From Labilithrix sp. (GTDB taxonomy: Bacteria > Myxococcota > Polyangia > Polyangiales > Polyangiaceae): DNA of 64,000 bases. The notes beneath the pieces were generated by a model. The model did no database searches, was not told where the DNA came from, and worked only from the letters and a program-made list of their open reading frames with translations. The DNA lies in assembly GCA_028287035.1 (NCBI GenBank), contig JAQBQL010000038.1:5243-69242 (forward strand), in the 5' to 3' direction. The position numbers and the translations under genes were made by a program. Positions 35,211 to 45,730 of the stretch are shown piece by piece. Each line of letters begins with the position of its first letter. Position 1 is the stretch's first letter.

Positions 35211-35600
35211 GTGGCGGAGATCCTCGTCGTCGACGACAGCAAGGTGATGCGCGACATGGTGACCGCCTGCCTCCGGCCGGACGGGAACCTCGTCGTCAGC
35301 CAGGCCGCGAGCGGTCTGGAGGCGATCGAGCGCCTCTCGCTGAAGGCGTTCGACCTGGTGGTCCTCGATCTCAATATGCCGGACATCGGCGGCCTCGAGG
35401 TCGTCGAGTTCGTCCGCGCCCAGGACAAGCTGGCGCGGCTCCCGATCCTGATCCTGACGACCCGCTCCGAGGACGACTCACGCGCCAAGATCCTCGCCGC
35501 GGGTGCGTCCCGCTACATGACGAAGCCCTTCGCCCCGGAGGTGATACTCGCGGAGGTCCGTGCTCTGCTCGAGACGGGACACGCGTCCGGAGCGGGCTGA
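35211..35600 (+). CDS. cheY: Single-domain response regulator (CheY-like)
   Basis: A 129-residue receiver starting at GTG (35211; a GTG at 35199 is an alternative). Acidic pocket D8/D9, phosphoacceptor Asp53 in VVLDLNMPD, switch Thr in LILTTR and Lys in MTKPF are all present. There is no output domain. Its stop is immediately followed by the CheA start, so it belongs to the chemosensory operon. By analogy with M. xanthus CheY7, it probably binds the HEAT-repeat protein encoded four genes downstream. Confidence 0.93.
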   Translation: MAEILVVDDSKVMRDMVTACLRPDGNLVVSQAASGLEAIERLSLKAFDLVVLDLNMPDIGGLEVVEFVRAQDKLARLPILILTTRSEDDSRAKILAAGASRYMTKPFAPEVILAEVRALLETGHASGAG

Positions 35601-37661
35601 ATGCAGGTCGATCTGCGGGAGTTCCGTGCCGCCTACCTCGCGGAGGTCGACGAGCACCTCGGAGCCGTCAACGCGCTCCTTCATGCGATCGCGGGCCGGC
35701 CCAAGGACCAGGCGGCGCCCCGTGAGCTGCGCGACCTGATGCGCCTGCTCCACACGGTGAAGGGCCTCTCGGCGATGGTCGGCATCGAGCCGATCGTCAC
35801 GATCTCGCACCGCATGGAGTCGGTGCTCCGCACCGCCGATCGCGCCGGCGGCTTCATGAGCGAACGCGCGCTCGACGGCCTCATTGCGGGCACCCGCGCG
35901 ATCGAGTCGCGCGTCCGGCAGGTCGGGAAGGGCGAGCCGGTCACGGAACCGAGCGCCGCGCTGCTCGAGGCCCTGCGCGACGAGCCCGTCGCCAGCGCCG
36001 GCGCCGGGTCGCCCGGTGCCGTCGCGCCCACGGGGGCGTCGCTCGACGTGGCTCTCGGGCCGGAGCTGTCGGGGAAGCTCACCGCCTCCGACAAGGAGCA
36101 GCTCGCGCAGGGCACGGCCTCCGGTCGCCGCGGGCTCCTCGTCGAGTTCGCGCCGGCGCCTGCCAAGGCGGAGCGCGGCCACACCATCACGACCGTCCGG
36201 CAGCGGCTCGCCGAGCTCGGCGAGATCGTGCGCGTGCTCCCGGTGGCCGTGCCGGCCGGGCCGGGCACGCCAGGCGGTCTCCTCTTCACCATCCTCCTCC
36301 TCAGCGACGCGCCCGCAGCGGCCGTCGCCGAGGCGGCGCTCCTCGACGCCCAGGACGTCCGCGAAATCCTCGCTCCCCGTGAGCTGCCGGTGCCGGGCCG
36401 CCCCGAGCGCGCGGCGGTGGAGCCGGAGACGGCGCTCCCCGTCGAGGCCGAGGACGACCACGGCTTCGAGGCGCAGCGCGGGGGCATGCTCCGCGTCGAC
36501 GTGCGCCGCGTCGACGACGCGATCGAGCAGCTCTCCGCGCTCATCGTGACGCGGTCGCGCCTCGCCCGGGCCGTCGCCGAGCTGCGCGAGGCGGGCGCCG
36601 CGACGCGCGAGCTCGAGGCCATCGTCACCGACAATGCGCGCCAGCTGCGCGACCTCCGCGCGGCGATCCTGCGCGTGCGCATGGTGCCCATCGACGCCGT
36701 GCTCGATCGCCTGCCGCTCGTCATCCGCGGCCTCGGCAAGAGCACGGGCAAGCAGGTGCGCCTCGTCCTCGACAGCGGCGGCGCGGAGCTCGACAAGAGC
36801 GTCGCCGAGCGCATCTTCCCGGCGCTCGTGCACCTGCTCCGCAACGCGGTCGATCACGGCATCGAGGGCCGCGAGGAGCGTCTGCGGGCCGGCAAGCCCG
36901 AGCAGGCAACGGTCCGCGTCACGTCGTCGTCGCACAGCAGCCGGCAGATCGAGATCCGCGTCAGCGACGACGGAGGCGGCGTCGATCGTGCGGCGGTGGC
37001 ACGCAAGGCGGGCCGCGACGTCCCGTCGACCGACGCGCAGCTCCTCGAGCTCCTCTGCCGCCCCGGTCTGTCGACGCGCGACGCGGCCGACCTCACGAGC
37101 GGGCGCGGCGTCGGGATGGACATCGTCCAGCAGATCGTGGTGGACGGGCTCGGCGGCGAGCTCGCGCTCGAGACGACCGCCGGCGTGGGCACGACCTTCG
37201 TGCTGCGCGTGCCGCTGACGATTGCGATCGTCGAGGCCTTCGTGGTGCTCGCCGGTGGCGCGCGCTACGTGGTGCCCGTGCCCGTCGTCGAGGAGATCAT
37301 CGAGGTCGACGCCCGCACCACCACGCGCGGCCCGCGCGTGCGCGGCCAGGAGAGCCGCTTCTTCGCGAGGCGCGGGGAGACCGTGCCGCTCGTGGACCTC
37401 TGCGGCGCTCTCGGGCTGCCGGGCGTCGCCCAGGGGGGCGTCGCGCTCGTGGTGCGCCGCGGGCGTGACGAGCCGGTCGCCTTCGGCATCGATCGCATCC
37501 TCGGCCAGCAGGAGACGGTCATCCGTCCGCTCGCCGACCCGCTCGTGTCCGTGGCGGGCGTGAGCGGCACGACCGACCTCGGCGACGGGCGGGCGACGCT
37601 CGTCCTCGACCTCCTCGCGCTGTGTGCGAAGCTCGGACGCGGGAAGGATCGGGCCGCATGA
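35601..37661 (+). CDS. cheA: Chemosensory histidine kinase CheA
   Basis: A 686-residue CheA. P1 HPt domain (about 1-110) with His51 in MRLLHTVKG; a variable middle domain (about 170-265); P3/P4 dimerisation and ATPase domain (about 295-540) with HLLRNAVDHGIEGREE, SDDGGGVD and GRGVGMDIV; C-terminal CheW-like P5 domain (about 540-686). All catalytic residues are present. Translation starts directly after the cheY stop, and its own stop overlaps the cheW ATG (ATGA). Confidence 0.95.
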   Translation: MQVDLREFRAAYLAEVDEHLGAVNALLHAIAGRPKDQAAPRELRDLMRLLHTVKGLSAMVGIEPIVTISHRMESVLRTADRAGGFMSERALDGLIAGTRAIESRVRQVGKGEPVTEPSAALLEALRDEPVASAGAGSPGAVAPTGASLDVALGPELSGKLTASDKEQLAQGTASGRRGLLVEFAPAPAKAERGHTITTVRQRLAELGEIVRVLPVAVPAGPGTPGGLLFTILLLSDAPAAAVAEAALLDAQDVREILAPRELPVPGRPERAAVEPETALPVEAEDDHGFEAQRGGMLRVDVRRVDDAIEQLSALIVTRSRLARAVAELREAGAATRELEAIVTDNARQLRDLRAAILRVRMVPIDAVLDRLPLVIRGLGKSTGKQVRLVLDSGGAELDKSVAERIFPALVHLLRNAVDHGIEGREERLRAGKPEQATVRVTSSSHSSRQIEIRVSDDGGGVDRAAVARKAGRDVPSTDAQLLELLCRPGLSTRDAADLTSGRGVGMDIVQQIVVDGLGGELALETTAGVGTTFVLRVPLTIAIVEAFVVLAGGARYVVPVPVVEEIIEVDARTTTRGPRVRGQESRFFARRGETVPLVDLCGALGLPGVAQGGVALVVRRGRDEPVAFGIDRILGQQETVIRPLADPLVSVAGVSGTTDLGDGRATLVLDLLALCAKLGRGKDRAA

Positions 37662-38140
37662 GCGACGCCGCGCTCGTTCGGCAGGCCGAGGCGCCCCTTG
37701 CCGAGATCCCCGAGCTCTTCGTGCTCTTCAAGGTCGACGAGGCCGACTACGCGCTCCCGGCGGCGGTCGTCCTCCAGATGGAGAGCTACACGGGCGCGAC
37801 GGCGGTGCCCGGCGCTCCCGCGTTCGTGGCGGGCATCGTGCAGCTCCGCGGGCGCGTCGTGCCGGTCGTCGACCTGCGGCTCCGCTTCGGGCTCCCGCCC
37901 GCCGTGCCCGGCCCGCAGACGCGCGTGGTCGTCGGCGAGCTGCACGACCGCACCGTGGCTCTCGTCGCCGACAGCGCGCGCGAGGTGATCCGGCTCACGC
38001 CCTCCCAGCTGAGGCCGCCGCCTCGCCTCGTCGACGACGGGTCGCGGGGCTTCATCAAGGCCGTTGCCCAGCTGGGCACCCGCACCGTGCTGGTGCTGGA
38101 TTTCGCGAAGGTGATCGGAGAGGAACCGCTCGATGTCTGA
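37658..38140 (+). CDS. cheW: Coupling protein CheW
   Basis: The ATG at 37658 overlaps the cheA stop. A 160-residue single CheW domain: [41 protein letters not shown] and a late [10 protein letters not shown] strand. It should bridge the soluble receptor and CheA. The receptor start lies 8 bases inside its 3' end, so the two are translationally coupled. Confidence 0.94.
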   Translation: MSDAALVRQAEAPLAEIPELFVLFKVDEADYALPAAVVLQMESYTGATAVPGAPAFVAGIVQLRGRVVPVVDLRLRFGLPPAVPGPQTRVVVGELHDRTVALVADSAREVIRLTPSQLRPPPRLVDDGSRGFIKAVAQLGTRTVLVLDFAKVIGEEPLDV

Positions 38141-40598
38141 ATTGCCGAACGACACCCGCGGGCAAGAGCTTGCCGCGCTTCGCCGCCAGCTGCGGCTCGC
38201 CGGCACGATCGAGTCGGGCGCCGAGCGTCTCGCCTCGCTCGTCGGCGAGCAGGCGCGCGTCGTCGACGACTCGCGCGCGACCCTCGACATGGTCGGCGCC
38301 GGGCTCGACGCAGCGCACGGGTCCGCGCAGGCGCTCCTCCGCGGGCAGCGCCTCGCGAGCGAGTCCTCGGCCCAGGTGACCCGTCACGCCGAGGCGAACG
38401 CCGCCTCGCTCCAGGCGCTCGCCACCTCCGCGCAGGAGTCGCGCCGGCTCGGGGCGCAGCTCGCCGAGGGAAGCGACTCGACGGCCGCGACGCTCGAGGA
38501 GATGGCCCGCTCGGTCAAGGGCGTGAGCCTCAACGCCGAGGACCTCGCCGCGTCGAGCGAGGAGCTCCTCGCCACCGCCTCGCAGATGGCTGCCACCGTC
38601 GCCGACATGACGGAGCGCGGCGTTTCGAATGCCACGTCGTTCGAGCAGGTCGCCGCCACGGTCGAGGAGATGGCGAACGGCGTCGCGCGGCTCGCCTCCG
38701 ACACCGTCGACGTCGGCACCCGCGTCTCGAATCTCGCGTCGAGCGTCGTCAACACCGACCGCGCGATGTCCGAGATCGCCGCCAGCGCCACCCAGCTCGC
38801 CACGAACGTCGAGGAGACGGCCGCGACCGTGGAGGAGCTCGCCCGCTCGAACCGCGTCGTCGCCGAGCAAGCGCGGCAGCTCGAGGCGAGCATGCGCGAG
38901 GCCGTCGAGAACAACACGAGCGTCGCCGCGGCGGTCGAGCAGGTCGCGGCCGCGGCCGAGAAGAACGCGGTCACCATCGAGTCGGCGGCCACCTCCATCG
39001 AGGAGATCGCGCGCTCGGCCGTCGCGATTGCCCGGAGCGCCGACCAGATCTCGCAGCTCGCGCTCGCGAGCTCGGGCGCTGCCGCGTCGCTCGAGGGCTC
39101 GACCCGCAAGGCGGCGGCGCTCGCCGAGGAGGCGCGCGGCCAGGCCGACCGGGTCACCGAGACGGCGCGCGAGGGCGGCAAGACGGTCCGCAAGTCGATC
39201 ACGGGCTTCGGCAAGATCCGCGAGTCGATCACCGAGTCCTCCGCGGTCATGCGCGAGATGGGCGTGCGCGCAGAGGAGATCGGCGACATCGTCGCCACCA
39301 TCAACCTCATCGCGGATCGCACGAACCTCCTCTCGCTGAACGCGAGCATCGAGGCGGCGCGCGCGGGCGAGCACGGCCGCGGCTTCGCGGTCGTCGCCGA
39401 GGAGATCCGCGCGCTCTCCGACCGCGCCGGCGCGGCGAGCACCGAGATCGCGAAGATCGTCCGCGGGCTGCAGAAGACCGTTCGCGAGGCGGTGACCGCG
39501 ACCACCGAGGGCACGAAGGTCGCCGAGGAGGGCGCCTCGCTGGCGACCGAGGCGGAGCAGGCGCTCGGCACGATCCTCGAGGGCGTTGCCGGCCTCGGCA
39601 GCACGGTGCGCGAGGTCGCCTCGTCGATGCGCGCGCAGGTCCAGGAGACCCAGACCCTCGCCCAGAGCATCGCTCAGGTCTCGGAGCAGACGCGCGCGGT
39701 CCAGACGGGCGCCGCGGAGCAGACGCAGGCCTCGCAGGCCCTTGCCCAGCACGCCGCGCAGATGCGCACGATGGCCAAGCAGACGAGCGAGGCCTCGACC
39801 GACCAGGCGCGCTCGATGCGCGCGCTCGTGAAGGCGAACACCGCGGCGTCGGCGGGCGTCGAGCAGACCGCCCGCGCCGCGCAGGAGCAGGCCGCCGCCG
39901 CGACGCAGCTCGCGAAGGCGATCGCGCAGTCCCGGAACGCCATCCAGCAGACGAGCAGCGCGCTCACCGAGCAGGCGAAGACCACGACGGCGATGGGCAT
40001 CCTCGCGCAGGAGGTCCAGGACGCCACGCGGCGGACCACCGCCGGCCTCTCCGAGCAGGCGAAGGGTGCGGCCGAGGTCGCGCGCACCGTCGACGAGATC
40101 CGCAAGCAGACGATCCTCGCCGCCAAGGCGCTGAGCGAGCAGCGGGCCGGGACGAAGCAGCTGGAGACCGCGGCACGTCAGGTCGCGAAGGCCTCCGGCG
40201 AGCTGACCAACGCGACGCAGGAACAGGCGACGGGGATGACCCACCTCGTCCAGCAGAGCGACGAGACCCGTCGCATGGCGAAGCAGGCCGCGCGATCGCT
40301 CGCGGAGCAGGAGCAGCTCGTCACGGGCGTCGCCGCCGCGACCACGCGGCAGCTCGAGCTGGCGGCGGCGTCGGCGCAGGGGACGAGCTCCTCGCTTGCC
40401 GGCTTCGACGAGCTCGTGCAGGGCACGACGACGATGCGCGAGCAGGTGAAGCAGAGCGCCGCCTCCATCCTGGAACGCGGGCGTGGCGCGCAGCAGCTCG
40501 CCGCGCACGCCACGCAGCTCGCCACGGCCGCAGGAAAGCTACGCGAGCTCATGTTCGCCGGTGACGACGTGGTCGACGAGGAAGCGCAGAGCTCGTGA
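38133..40598 (+). CDS. Soluble chemoreceptor with very long coiled-coil arms
   Basis: An 821-residue methyl-accepting protein with no signal peptide, membrane helix or recognisable sensor domain. The signalling tip (about 385-435) is well conserved: [24 protein letters not shown] and [17 protein letters not shown]. Ala/Glu/Gln-rich coiled coil extends about 390 residues on each side, much longer than standard cytoplasmic receptor arms. Gln/Glu pairs suitable for methylation by CheR occur along both arms. It likely forms cytoplasmic arrays with CheA and CheW. The ligand is unknown; input may come through partner proteins. Confidence 0.92.
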   Translation: MSELPNDTRGQELAALRRQLRLAGTIESGAERLASLVGEQARVVDDSRATLDMVGAGLDAAHGSAQALLRGQRLASESSAQVTRHAEANAASLQALATSAQESRRLGAQLAEGSDSTAATLEEMARSVKGVSLNAEDLAASSEELLATASQMAATVADMTERGVSNATSFEQVAATVEEMANGVARLASDTVDVGTRVSNLASSVVNTDRAMSEIAASATQLATNVEETAATVEELARSNRVVAEQARQLEASMREAVENNTSVAAAVEQVAAAAEKNAVTIESAATSIEEIARSAVAIARSADQISQLALASSGAAASLEGSTRKAAALAEEARGQADRVTETAREGGKTVRKSITGFGKIRESITESSAVMREMGVRAEEIGDIVATINLIADRTNLLSLNASIEAARAGEHGRGFAVVAEEIRALSDRAGAASTEIAKIVRGLQKTVREAVTATTEGTKVAEEGASLATEAEQALGTILEGVAGLGSTVREVASSMRAQVQETQTLAQSIAQVSEQTRAVQTGAAEQTQASQALAQHAAQMRTMAKQTSEASTDQARSMRALVKANTAASAGVEQTARAAQEQAAAATQLAKAIAQSRNAIQQTSSALTEQAKTTTAMGILAQEVQDATRRTTAGLSEQAKGAAEVARTVDEIRKQTILAAKALSEQRAGTKQLETAARQVAKASGELTNATQEQATGMTHLVQQSDETRRMAKQAARSLAEQEQLVTGVAAATTRQLELAAASAQGTSSSLAGFDELVQGTTTMREQVKQSAASILERGRGAQQLAAHATQLATAAGKLRELMFAGDDVVDEEAQSS

Positions 40599-42964
40599 CC
40601 CCGGTACCCATCGCTCGGCTCGTTCTCTCGCCCGAGGACCGCGCGCGCGTCGAGCGCGTGGAGGAGCTCGCGCGGTCGGGCCCGGAAGGGGTGAGCTCGC
40701 TCCTGGAGCTCCTCGCCGACCCGAGCTGGGCGGTCCGCCGCGCCGTCGTGTCCGCGCTCGCGGGCGCCGGCACCCCCGGTGTCGATGGCCTCTGCGACAT
40801 CCTCCTGACGAGGCGGGACAACGAGGCTCGCCTCGCGGCGGCGGTCGATGCGCTCGTGGCGTCGCGCGCCGAGGTGGACGCCCGGATGCTGGCGCTCGCC
40901 GGGGATGACCACCCGGCAAACGTCATCTGCGACGCGGTCCAGGTGCTCGGACGCCGGCGCGTTCGCCAGGCCGTCTCCCGCATCGCGCAGCTCGCCACCC
41001 ACGAGGACGACAACGTCGCCGTCGGTTCCATCGAGGCGCTCGGGCGCATCGGCGGCGTCGAGACGGTCGATCCGCTCATCGGCGCGGTCGAGCTCCGTCA
41101 CTTCTTCCGGACGTACCCGGCCATCGACGCGCTCGGCCGCACCGGTGACGTGCGCGCCGTGCGCCCGCTCGAGAGGCTGCTCGCCGACCCGCTCTACGCG
41201 CCCGAGGCGATCCGCGCGCTCGGACGCACCGGGCACGAGAGCGCCGTCGCGCCGCTCGCCGCGCTGCTACTACGCCCCACCAGCGTGCTCGTCCGGACCG
41301 CCGCGGTCGCGCTGGCCGAGCTGCGCGAGCGTTACGAGGCGCGCTTCGGCGACACCGAGACCATCCGGCGCGCGCTGCGCCAGAGCGTGGAGCCGTCCGC
41401 GGTGAGCCAGCGGGTGATCGACGCGATGCCCGGCGTGTCCCCGTCCGAGCTCGTGGCCTTCGCCGGCGTGCTCGGCTGGCTCGGCGACGAGCTGTCCGTC
41501 CTGCAGCTCCTCGAGCTGCTGATGGAGGAGCCCCCGATCGGCGCGGCCGCGTCGTCGGCGCTCCGCCGCCTCGGCCCGGGCATCGCCCCGCTGCTCCTCG
41601 CGGCCATCCGTCAGGGGGACAGCGCGCGGCGCAGCCGGCTGCTCCCGATCATCGGCTACGCCGCCGACGGCATCGAGGACATCATCGAGTGCCTCCGGGA
41701 TCCCGACGCCGACGTACGCGTCCGTGCTTGCGACGCGCTCGCGCGGCTCGGCAACACCGCCGCGGTGTCCTCGTTGTTCGCGCTCATCGGCGATCGGGAC
41801 ACGCGGGTGTCCCAGGCCGCAGCGGCGGCCATCCAGTCGCTGGGAAGCCTCGAGACCAAGCGGCTCGCCCTCGAGCAGGCTCGCTCGACCGACACGCGTA
41901 CGCGCCGCGCTGCGCTGCGCATCATCTCGTATTTCGGGTACCCGGAAGGCCTCGACATCCTCATCGCTGCGATGAGCGACGAGGACGAGAAGATCCGCGA
42001 GGCAGGCATCTACGGGCTCCCGCTCGTTGACGACCCGCGCGGCACGGAGGCGCTCCTCGCGGCGGCCGGTCACGAGGTGGCGCGCACCCGCGCCGCCATC
42101 ACGCGCGCCCTCGGCCAGACCGGCGCGCACGACCCGGCGCATGAGCGCGTCGTCAGCACCTTGCGGGTGCGCCTCTCCGACGAGGACCCGTGGACGCGCT
42201 ACTACGCGTGCCAGGCGCTCGGACGGTTGCGCGTGAGCGATGCTGCCCCGGCGATCGTCGCGCTCATCGGTGACCCGTCGGGCCAGGTCCGCGTGGCGGC
42301 GGTGGAGGCGCTCGCGCACCTCCGGAGCGACGTCGCGGCGGCGGCCCTCTCCGAGGCCGCTCGTTCGCCCGACGCGGACATGCGCCGCGCCGCGCTCGTG
42401 GGGCTCGGCATCGCCGGCCGCGTCGAGTCGATCCCGCAGCTCCGCGAGGCGGCCGCCGACGAGGACGCATCGACGCGGCTCGTCGCGATCGGCGCCCTCG
42501 CCGAGCTCGAGGGGCTCGACGTCGTCCCGACACTGGCGCACGCCGCGACCGACCCGGACGAGGCGGTACGCGGCGCAGCCATCGGCTATCTCTCGACCCG
42601 ACCCAGCGCCGAGGCGACGAGCGCGCTGCTCGACCTGCTCGAGGAGCCGGTCATCCGCGACCGCGTGATCGAAGCCCTCGCCGTCGCCGCGGACGTGCGC
42701 GTCGAGGGCGTTCTCTCGGCGCTGGAGCAGGCGGAAGGTGAGCGCGCCCAGATCCTCGTGGCTACCCTGATGAGGATGCGCCGCGCCAGCAGCCAGGCCG
42801 CAATCGGGGCGGCCCTCGGCTTCGACAACGTGCACGCCCGCCGCGCTGCTGCCTCGGCCCTCGCCGCGATCGGCACGCCCGAGGCGAAGGAGGCGCTGGT
42901 GCGCGCCGGCTCGGCAGACCCCGATGCCGACGTGCGCCGGATCTGCGCCACGGCTTCTCGCTGA
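40595..42964 (+). CDS. HEAT-repeat protein of the chemosensory cluster (Cpc7-like)
   Basis: The GTG at 40595 overlaps the receptor stop (GTGA). A 789-residue protein made almost wholly of PBS-lyase-type HEAT repeats of about 30 residues, with recurring units such as [33 protein letters not shown] and [18 protein letters not shown]. No catalytic domain is seen. In M. xanthus the HEAT protein Cpc7 is bound by CheY7, so this is the probable output partner of the single-domain CheY. It lies 10 bases before cheR. Confidence 0.92.
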   Translation: MTPVPIARLVLSPEDRARVERVEELARSGPEGVSSLLELLADPSWAVRRAVVSALAGAGTPGVDGLCDILLTRRDNEARLAAAVDALVASRAEVDARMLALAGDDHPANVICDAVQVLGRRRVRQAVSRIAQLATHEDDNVAVGSIEALGRIGGVETVDPLIGAVELRHFFRTYPAIDALGRTGDVRAVRPLERLLADPLYAPEAIRALGRTGHESAVAPLAALLLRPTSVLVRTAAVALAELRERYEARFGDTETIRRALRQSVEPSAVSQRVIDAMPGVSPSELVAFAGVLGWLGDELSVLQLLELLMEEPPIGAAASSALRRLGPGIAPLLLAAIRQGDSARRSRLLPIIGYAADGIEDIIECLRDPDADVRVRACDALARLGNTAAVSSLFALIGDRDTRVSQAAAAAIQSLGSLETKRLALEQARSTDTRTRRAALRIISYFGYPEGLDILIAAMSDEDEKIREAGIYGLPLVDDPRGTEALLAAAGHEVARTRAAITRALGQTGAHDPAHERVVSTLRVRLSDEDPWTRYYACQALGRLRVSDAAPAIVALIGDPSGQVRVAAVEALAHLRSDVAAAALSEAARSPDADMRRAALVGLGIAGRVESIPQLREAAADEDASTRLVAIGALAELEGLDVVPTLAHAATDPDEAVRGAAIGYLSTRPSAEATSALLDLLEEPVIRDRVIEALAVAADVRVEGVLSALEQAEGERAQILVATLMRMRRASSQAAIGAALGFDNVHARRAAASALAAIGTPEAKEALVRAGSADPDADVRRICATASR

Positions 42965-42974
42965 GCGCTCCGCC

Positions 42975-43832
42975 ATGCTCCAGGTGTTGCCCCCGCAGCT
43001 GTTCGCGATCCTGAGTGGTCTCGTCGAGGACCGGCTCGGGCTCCACTATGGCCCGGAGGACGTCGGCCTCTTCAGCGACAAGATCATCGCCCGCGCCGGC
43101 GAGGCCGGGTTCGAGAGCCTGCTCGATTACTACTATTTCCTGCGTTACGACCCGGGCGGCGCGGTCGAGATGGGCCTCCTCGCCGACGCCCTCGTGGTGG
43201 GCGAGACGTACTTCTTCCGCGAGCTCCCGACCCTGCGGGCGGCGGTCTCTCACGTCCTCTCTCCGGCGATCGAGCGGCGCGGGCGCGCGCGGGTCTGGTC
43301 GGCGGCGTGCGCGACCGGCGAGGAGCCCTTCTCGCTCGCGATGCTGCTCGTCGAGGCTGGCCTCGCGAGCCGCTGCGAGATCGTGGCCACCGACCTGAGC
43401 GCCCGGTCGATCGCGCGCGCGCGGCAGGGCGTGTACGGCGCTCGTTCGCTGCGGAGCTTGCCTCCGGCTGGACTGCCGCCCGGCTGGACGCCGGGGCTGG
43501 AGGCCGTCGTCGCCGAGTCGCTGCTCCGCACGGACGCGGGGGCCACCGTCGCGCCGAGCATCGCCTCCATCGTGACGTTCCACCAGTCGAACCTCCTCGA
43601 CGCGGCGGCTTCGGCGGCGCTCGGCAAGTTCGACCTCGTGCTCTGCCGGAACGTCCTCATCTACTTCGCGGACGCGACGGTGATGCGCACCGTCGCGGTG
43701 CTCGCCGCGGCGCTCGAGGACGCGGGCTCGCTGCTCGTCGGCGCCTCGGAGTCTCTCCTCCGGTTCGGTACCATGCTGCACTGCACGGAGCGCGACGGGG
43801 CGTTCTTCTACTCGCGGAAGGTCGGCGCATGA
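42975..43832 (+). CDS. cheR: Chemoreceptor methyltransferase CheR
   Basis: The ATG at 42975 gives 285 residues. An N-terminal helical domain is followed by an AdoMet-binding fold: ETYFFRELPTLRA, VWSAACATGEEPFSLAML, EIVATDLS and FDLVLCRNVLIYF. It methylates Glu residues on the neighbouring receptor. Its stop overlaps the cheB start (ATGA). No TPR extension is present. Confidence 0.94.
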   Translation: MLQVLPPQLFAILSGLVEDRLGLHYGPEDVGLFSDKIIARAGEAGFESLLDYYYFLRYDPGGAVEMGLLADALVVGETYFFRELPTLRAAVSHVLSPAIERRGRARVWSAACATGEEPFSLAMLLVEAGLASRCEIVATDLSARSIARARQGVYGARSLRSLPPAGLPPGWTPGLEAVVAESLLRTDAGATVAPSIASIVTFHQSNLLDAAASAALGKFDLVLCRNVLIYFADATVMRTVAVLAAALEDAGSLLVGASESLLRFGTMLHCTERDGAFFYSRKVGA

Positions 43833-44869
43833 GCGGCCCTCGGGTACGCGTGCTCGTGGTCGACGACTCGGCGTTCGCGCGCAAGGTGATCCGCACCGTG
43901 CTCGAGGCCGACCCTCGCATCGAGGTGGTCGGGATCGCCCGCGACGGTCTCGACGCCCTCGAGAAGATCGCCGAGCTCAAGCCGGACGTCGTCACCCTGG
44001 ATCTCGTGATGCCCGAGCTCGACGGGGTCGGCGTGCTGCTCGCCCTCAAGGACCACACCATTCGCCCGCAGGTCGTCGTGGTCTCCACGTCGGACAGCGA
44101 GAGCGAGCTCGGCGTCGCGGCGCTCGTCGCGGGCGCGTTCGGGGTCGTGCACAAGCCAACTGCCCTCGCGACGGCGCGTCTCTACGAGCTCGGCGACCAG
44201 CTCGTCGAGACGGTGATGATCGCGGCGGCGAGCGCGCGGTCGGTACCCCCGCTGAGGCCGCCGAGCATTCCGGCGAAGCCCGTCACGAAGACGCTGGTGA
44301 CGACGCGTCGCCTGCTGGTGATCGGCGCCTCCACGGGCGGTCCGCGCGCGGTCACGCAGCTGCTCCACGATCTGCCGGCGACCTTTCCGATCCCGATCGC
44401 GGTCGTCGTTCACATGCCGGCCGGCTACACGGAGGCCTTCGCCAACCGGCTCGACAAGGATCTGCCGTTCCACGTCGTCGAGGCCAGGCCGGGCATCATC
44501 CTCGTGCCGGGAACCGTCGTCATCGCGCGCGCGGGCATCCATCTCAAGGTGCGCCGCGACGGACCTCGGCTCGTCGTGGCGCTCGACGTCGAGCCGAGCA
44601 CCGCCGTGCACCGGCCGTCGGTCGACGCCCTCCTCGGCAGCGCCGCCACCGAGCTCGGTCGTGACCTGCTCGCCGTCGTGCTCACCGGAATGGGCAGCGA
44701 CGGGCTCGAGGGCGCGGGCCTCGTGCGCGCCCGCGGTGGTCACATGTTCGTCGAGGACGAGTCGTCCTGCGTCGTCTACGGCATGCCGCGATCGATCCAG
44801 GAAGCGGGGCTCGCCGACGAGAAGGTGCCGCTCCTCCAGATGGCGAGCGCGGTGGTCGCGAAGCTCTGA
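43829..44869 (+). CDS. cheB: Chemotaxis methylesterase CheB
   Basis: A 346-residue response regulator-methylesterase. Receiver (about 6-125) with VVDDSAFARKV and Asp58 in VTLDLVMPELDG. The esterase domain has catalytic Ser in GASTGGPRAV, His in VHMPAGYTEAFANRL and Asp in LTGMGSDGLEG. It demethylates or deamidates the receptor when phosphorylated by CheA. The start overlaps the cheR stop by four bases. It ends the operon, convergent with the SDR gene. Confidence 0.95.
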   Translation: MSGPRVRVLVVDDSAFARKVIRTVLEADPRIEVVGIARDGLDALEKIAELKPDVVTLDLVMPELDGVGVLLALKDHTIRPQVVVVSTSDSESELGVAALVAGAFGVVHKPTALATARLYELGDQLVETVMIAAASARSVPPLRPPSIPAKPVTKTLVTTRRLLVIGASTGGPRAVTQLLHDLPATFPIPIAVVVHMPAGYTEAFANRLDKDLPFHVVEARPGIILVPGTVVIARAGIHLKVRRDGPRLVVALDVEPSTAVHRPSVDALLGSAATELGRDLLAVVLTGMGSDGLEGAGLVRARGGHMFVEDESSCVVYGMPRSIQEAGLADEKVPLLQMASAVVAKL

Positions 44870-44873
44870 GCGG

Positions 44874-45728
44874 TCAGCCGAGCGCCTTCTCGACGAGCTC
44901 CTCGCTCGCCTTCCACAGCTTGCGCGCGACCGCCGGGTCCCGCGCCTCACGCGATGGCTTCTTCGGCTTCGACGCGTCGAAGTACCGACCCGAGATGCCC
45001 GAGACCGACGGGTCGGACGCGAGGAACACGGAGGTCCGCGAGCCTTTCTCGGGCGTGCTGAAGAAGGGCGCCAGCAGCTTCGCCCCGAAGCCGATGATCC
45101 CCTGGTTGTTGCGCGCGAAGCCGGAGGCGATGACGCCCGGGTGCAGCGAGTTGGTGGTCACCGTCGTGCCCTCGAGCTGGCGCGCGAGCTCCGTCGTGAA
45201 CAGGATGTTCGCGAGCTTCGATGCGCAATACACGCGAAATCCGGAGTAGGGCTTGCGCTCGCTCATGAGGTCCGCGAAGTCGATCGTGCCCTGACGGTGC
45301 GCCTCGGACGACACGTTGACGATGCGTCCCGCGGCCGCCTTCTTCACGGCCGGGAGCAGCTGCCGCGTCAGCAGGAAGGGCGCGAGATGGTTGGTCGCCA
45401 TCGTGGTCTCGTAGCCGTCGACCGTGGTGATGCGCTCGGAGTACACGCCGCCGGCGTTGTTGAGCAGCACGTCGACCGAGGCGTGGGCGGCCGCGAGCTC
45501 CTCCCCGACGCGGCGCACCGCCACGAGCGACGCGAGGTCGGCGAGGAAGACCCGCACGTCGTTGCCGACGCCGAGCGCGCGCACCTCGGCGGCGACCGCT
45601 TCGCCCTTGGCGCGATCGCGCACGACGAGCGACAGATCGGCGCCCTGCCTGGCGAGCGCCAGGGTCGACGTGCGACCGATCCCGCTGCTCGCCCCGGTGA
45701 TGACGACGCGCTTGCCCTGCATGCTCAT
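44874..45728 (-). CDS. Short-chain dehydrogenase/reductase (retinol-dehydrogenase-like)
   Basis: A 284-residue classical SDR. GASSGIGR binds the cofactor, LNNAGG follows, the catalytic Ser is in IVNVSSEAH and the YCASKLAN motif carries Tyr/Lys. The ATG at 45728 is preferred over a TTG two codons upstream. It lies 2 bases after the dipeptidase stop, so the two are probably co-transcribed. The long C-terminal loop resembles retinol-dehydrogenase/WW-oxidoreductase-like SDRs. Substrate unknown. Confidence 0.88.
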   Translation of the reverse strand: MSMQGKRVVITGASSGIGRTSTLALARQGADLSLVVRDRAKGEAVAAEVRALGVGNDVRVFLADLASLVAVRRVGEELAAAHASVDVLLNNAGGVYSERITTVDGYETTMATNHLAPFLLTRQLLPAVKKAAAGRIVNVSSEAHRQGTIDFADLMSERKPYSGFRVYCASKLANILFTTELARQLEGTTVTTNSLHPGVIASGFARNNQGIIGFGAKLLAPFFSTPEKGSRTSVFLASDPSVSGISGRYFDASKPKKPSREARDPAVARKLWKASEELVEKALG

Positions 45729-45730
45729 GT

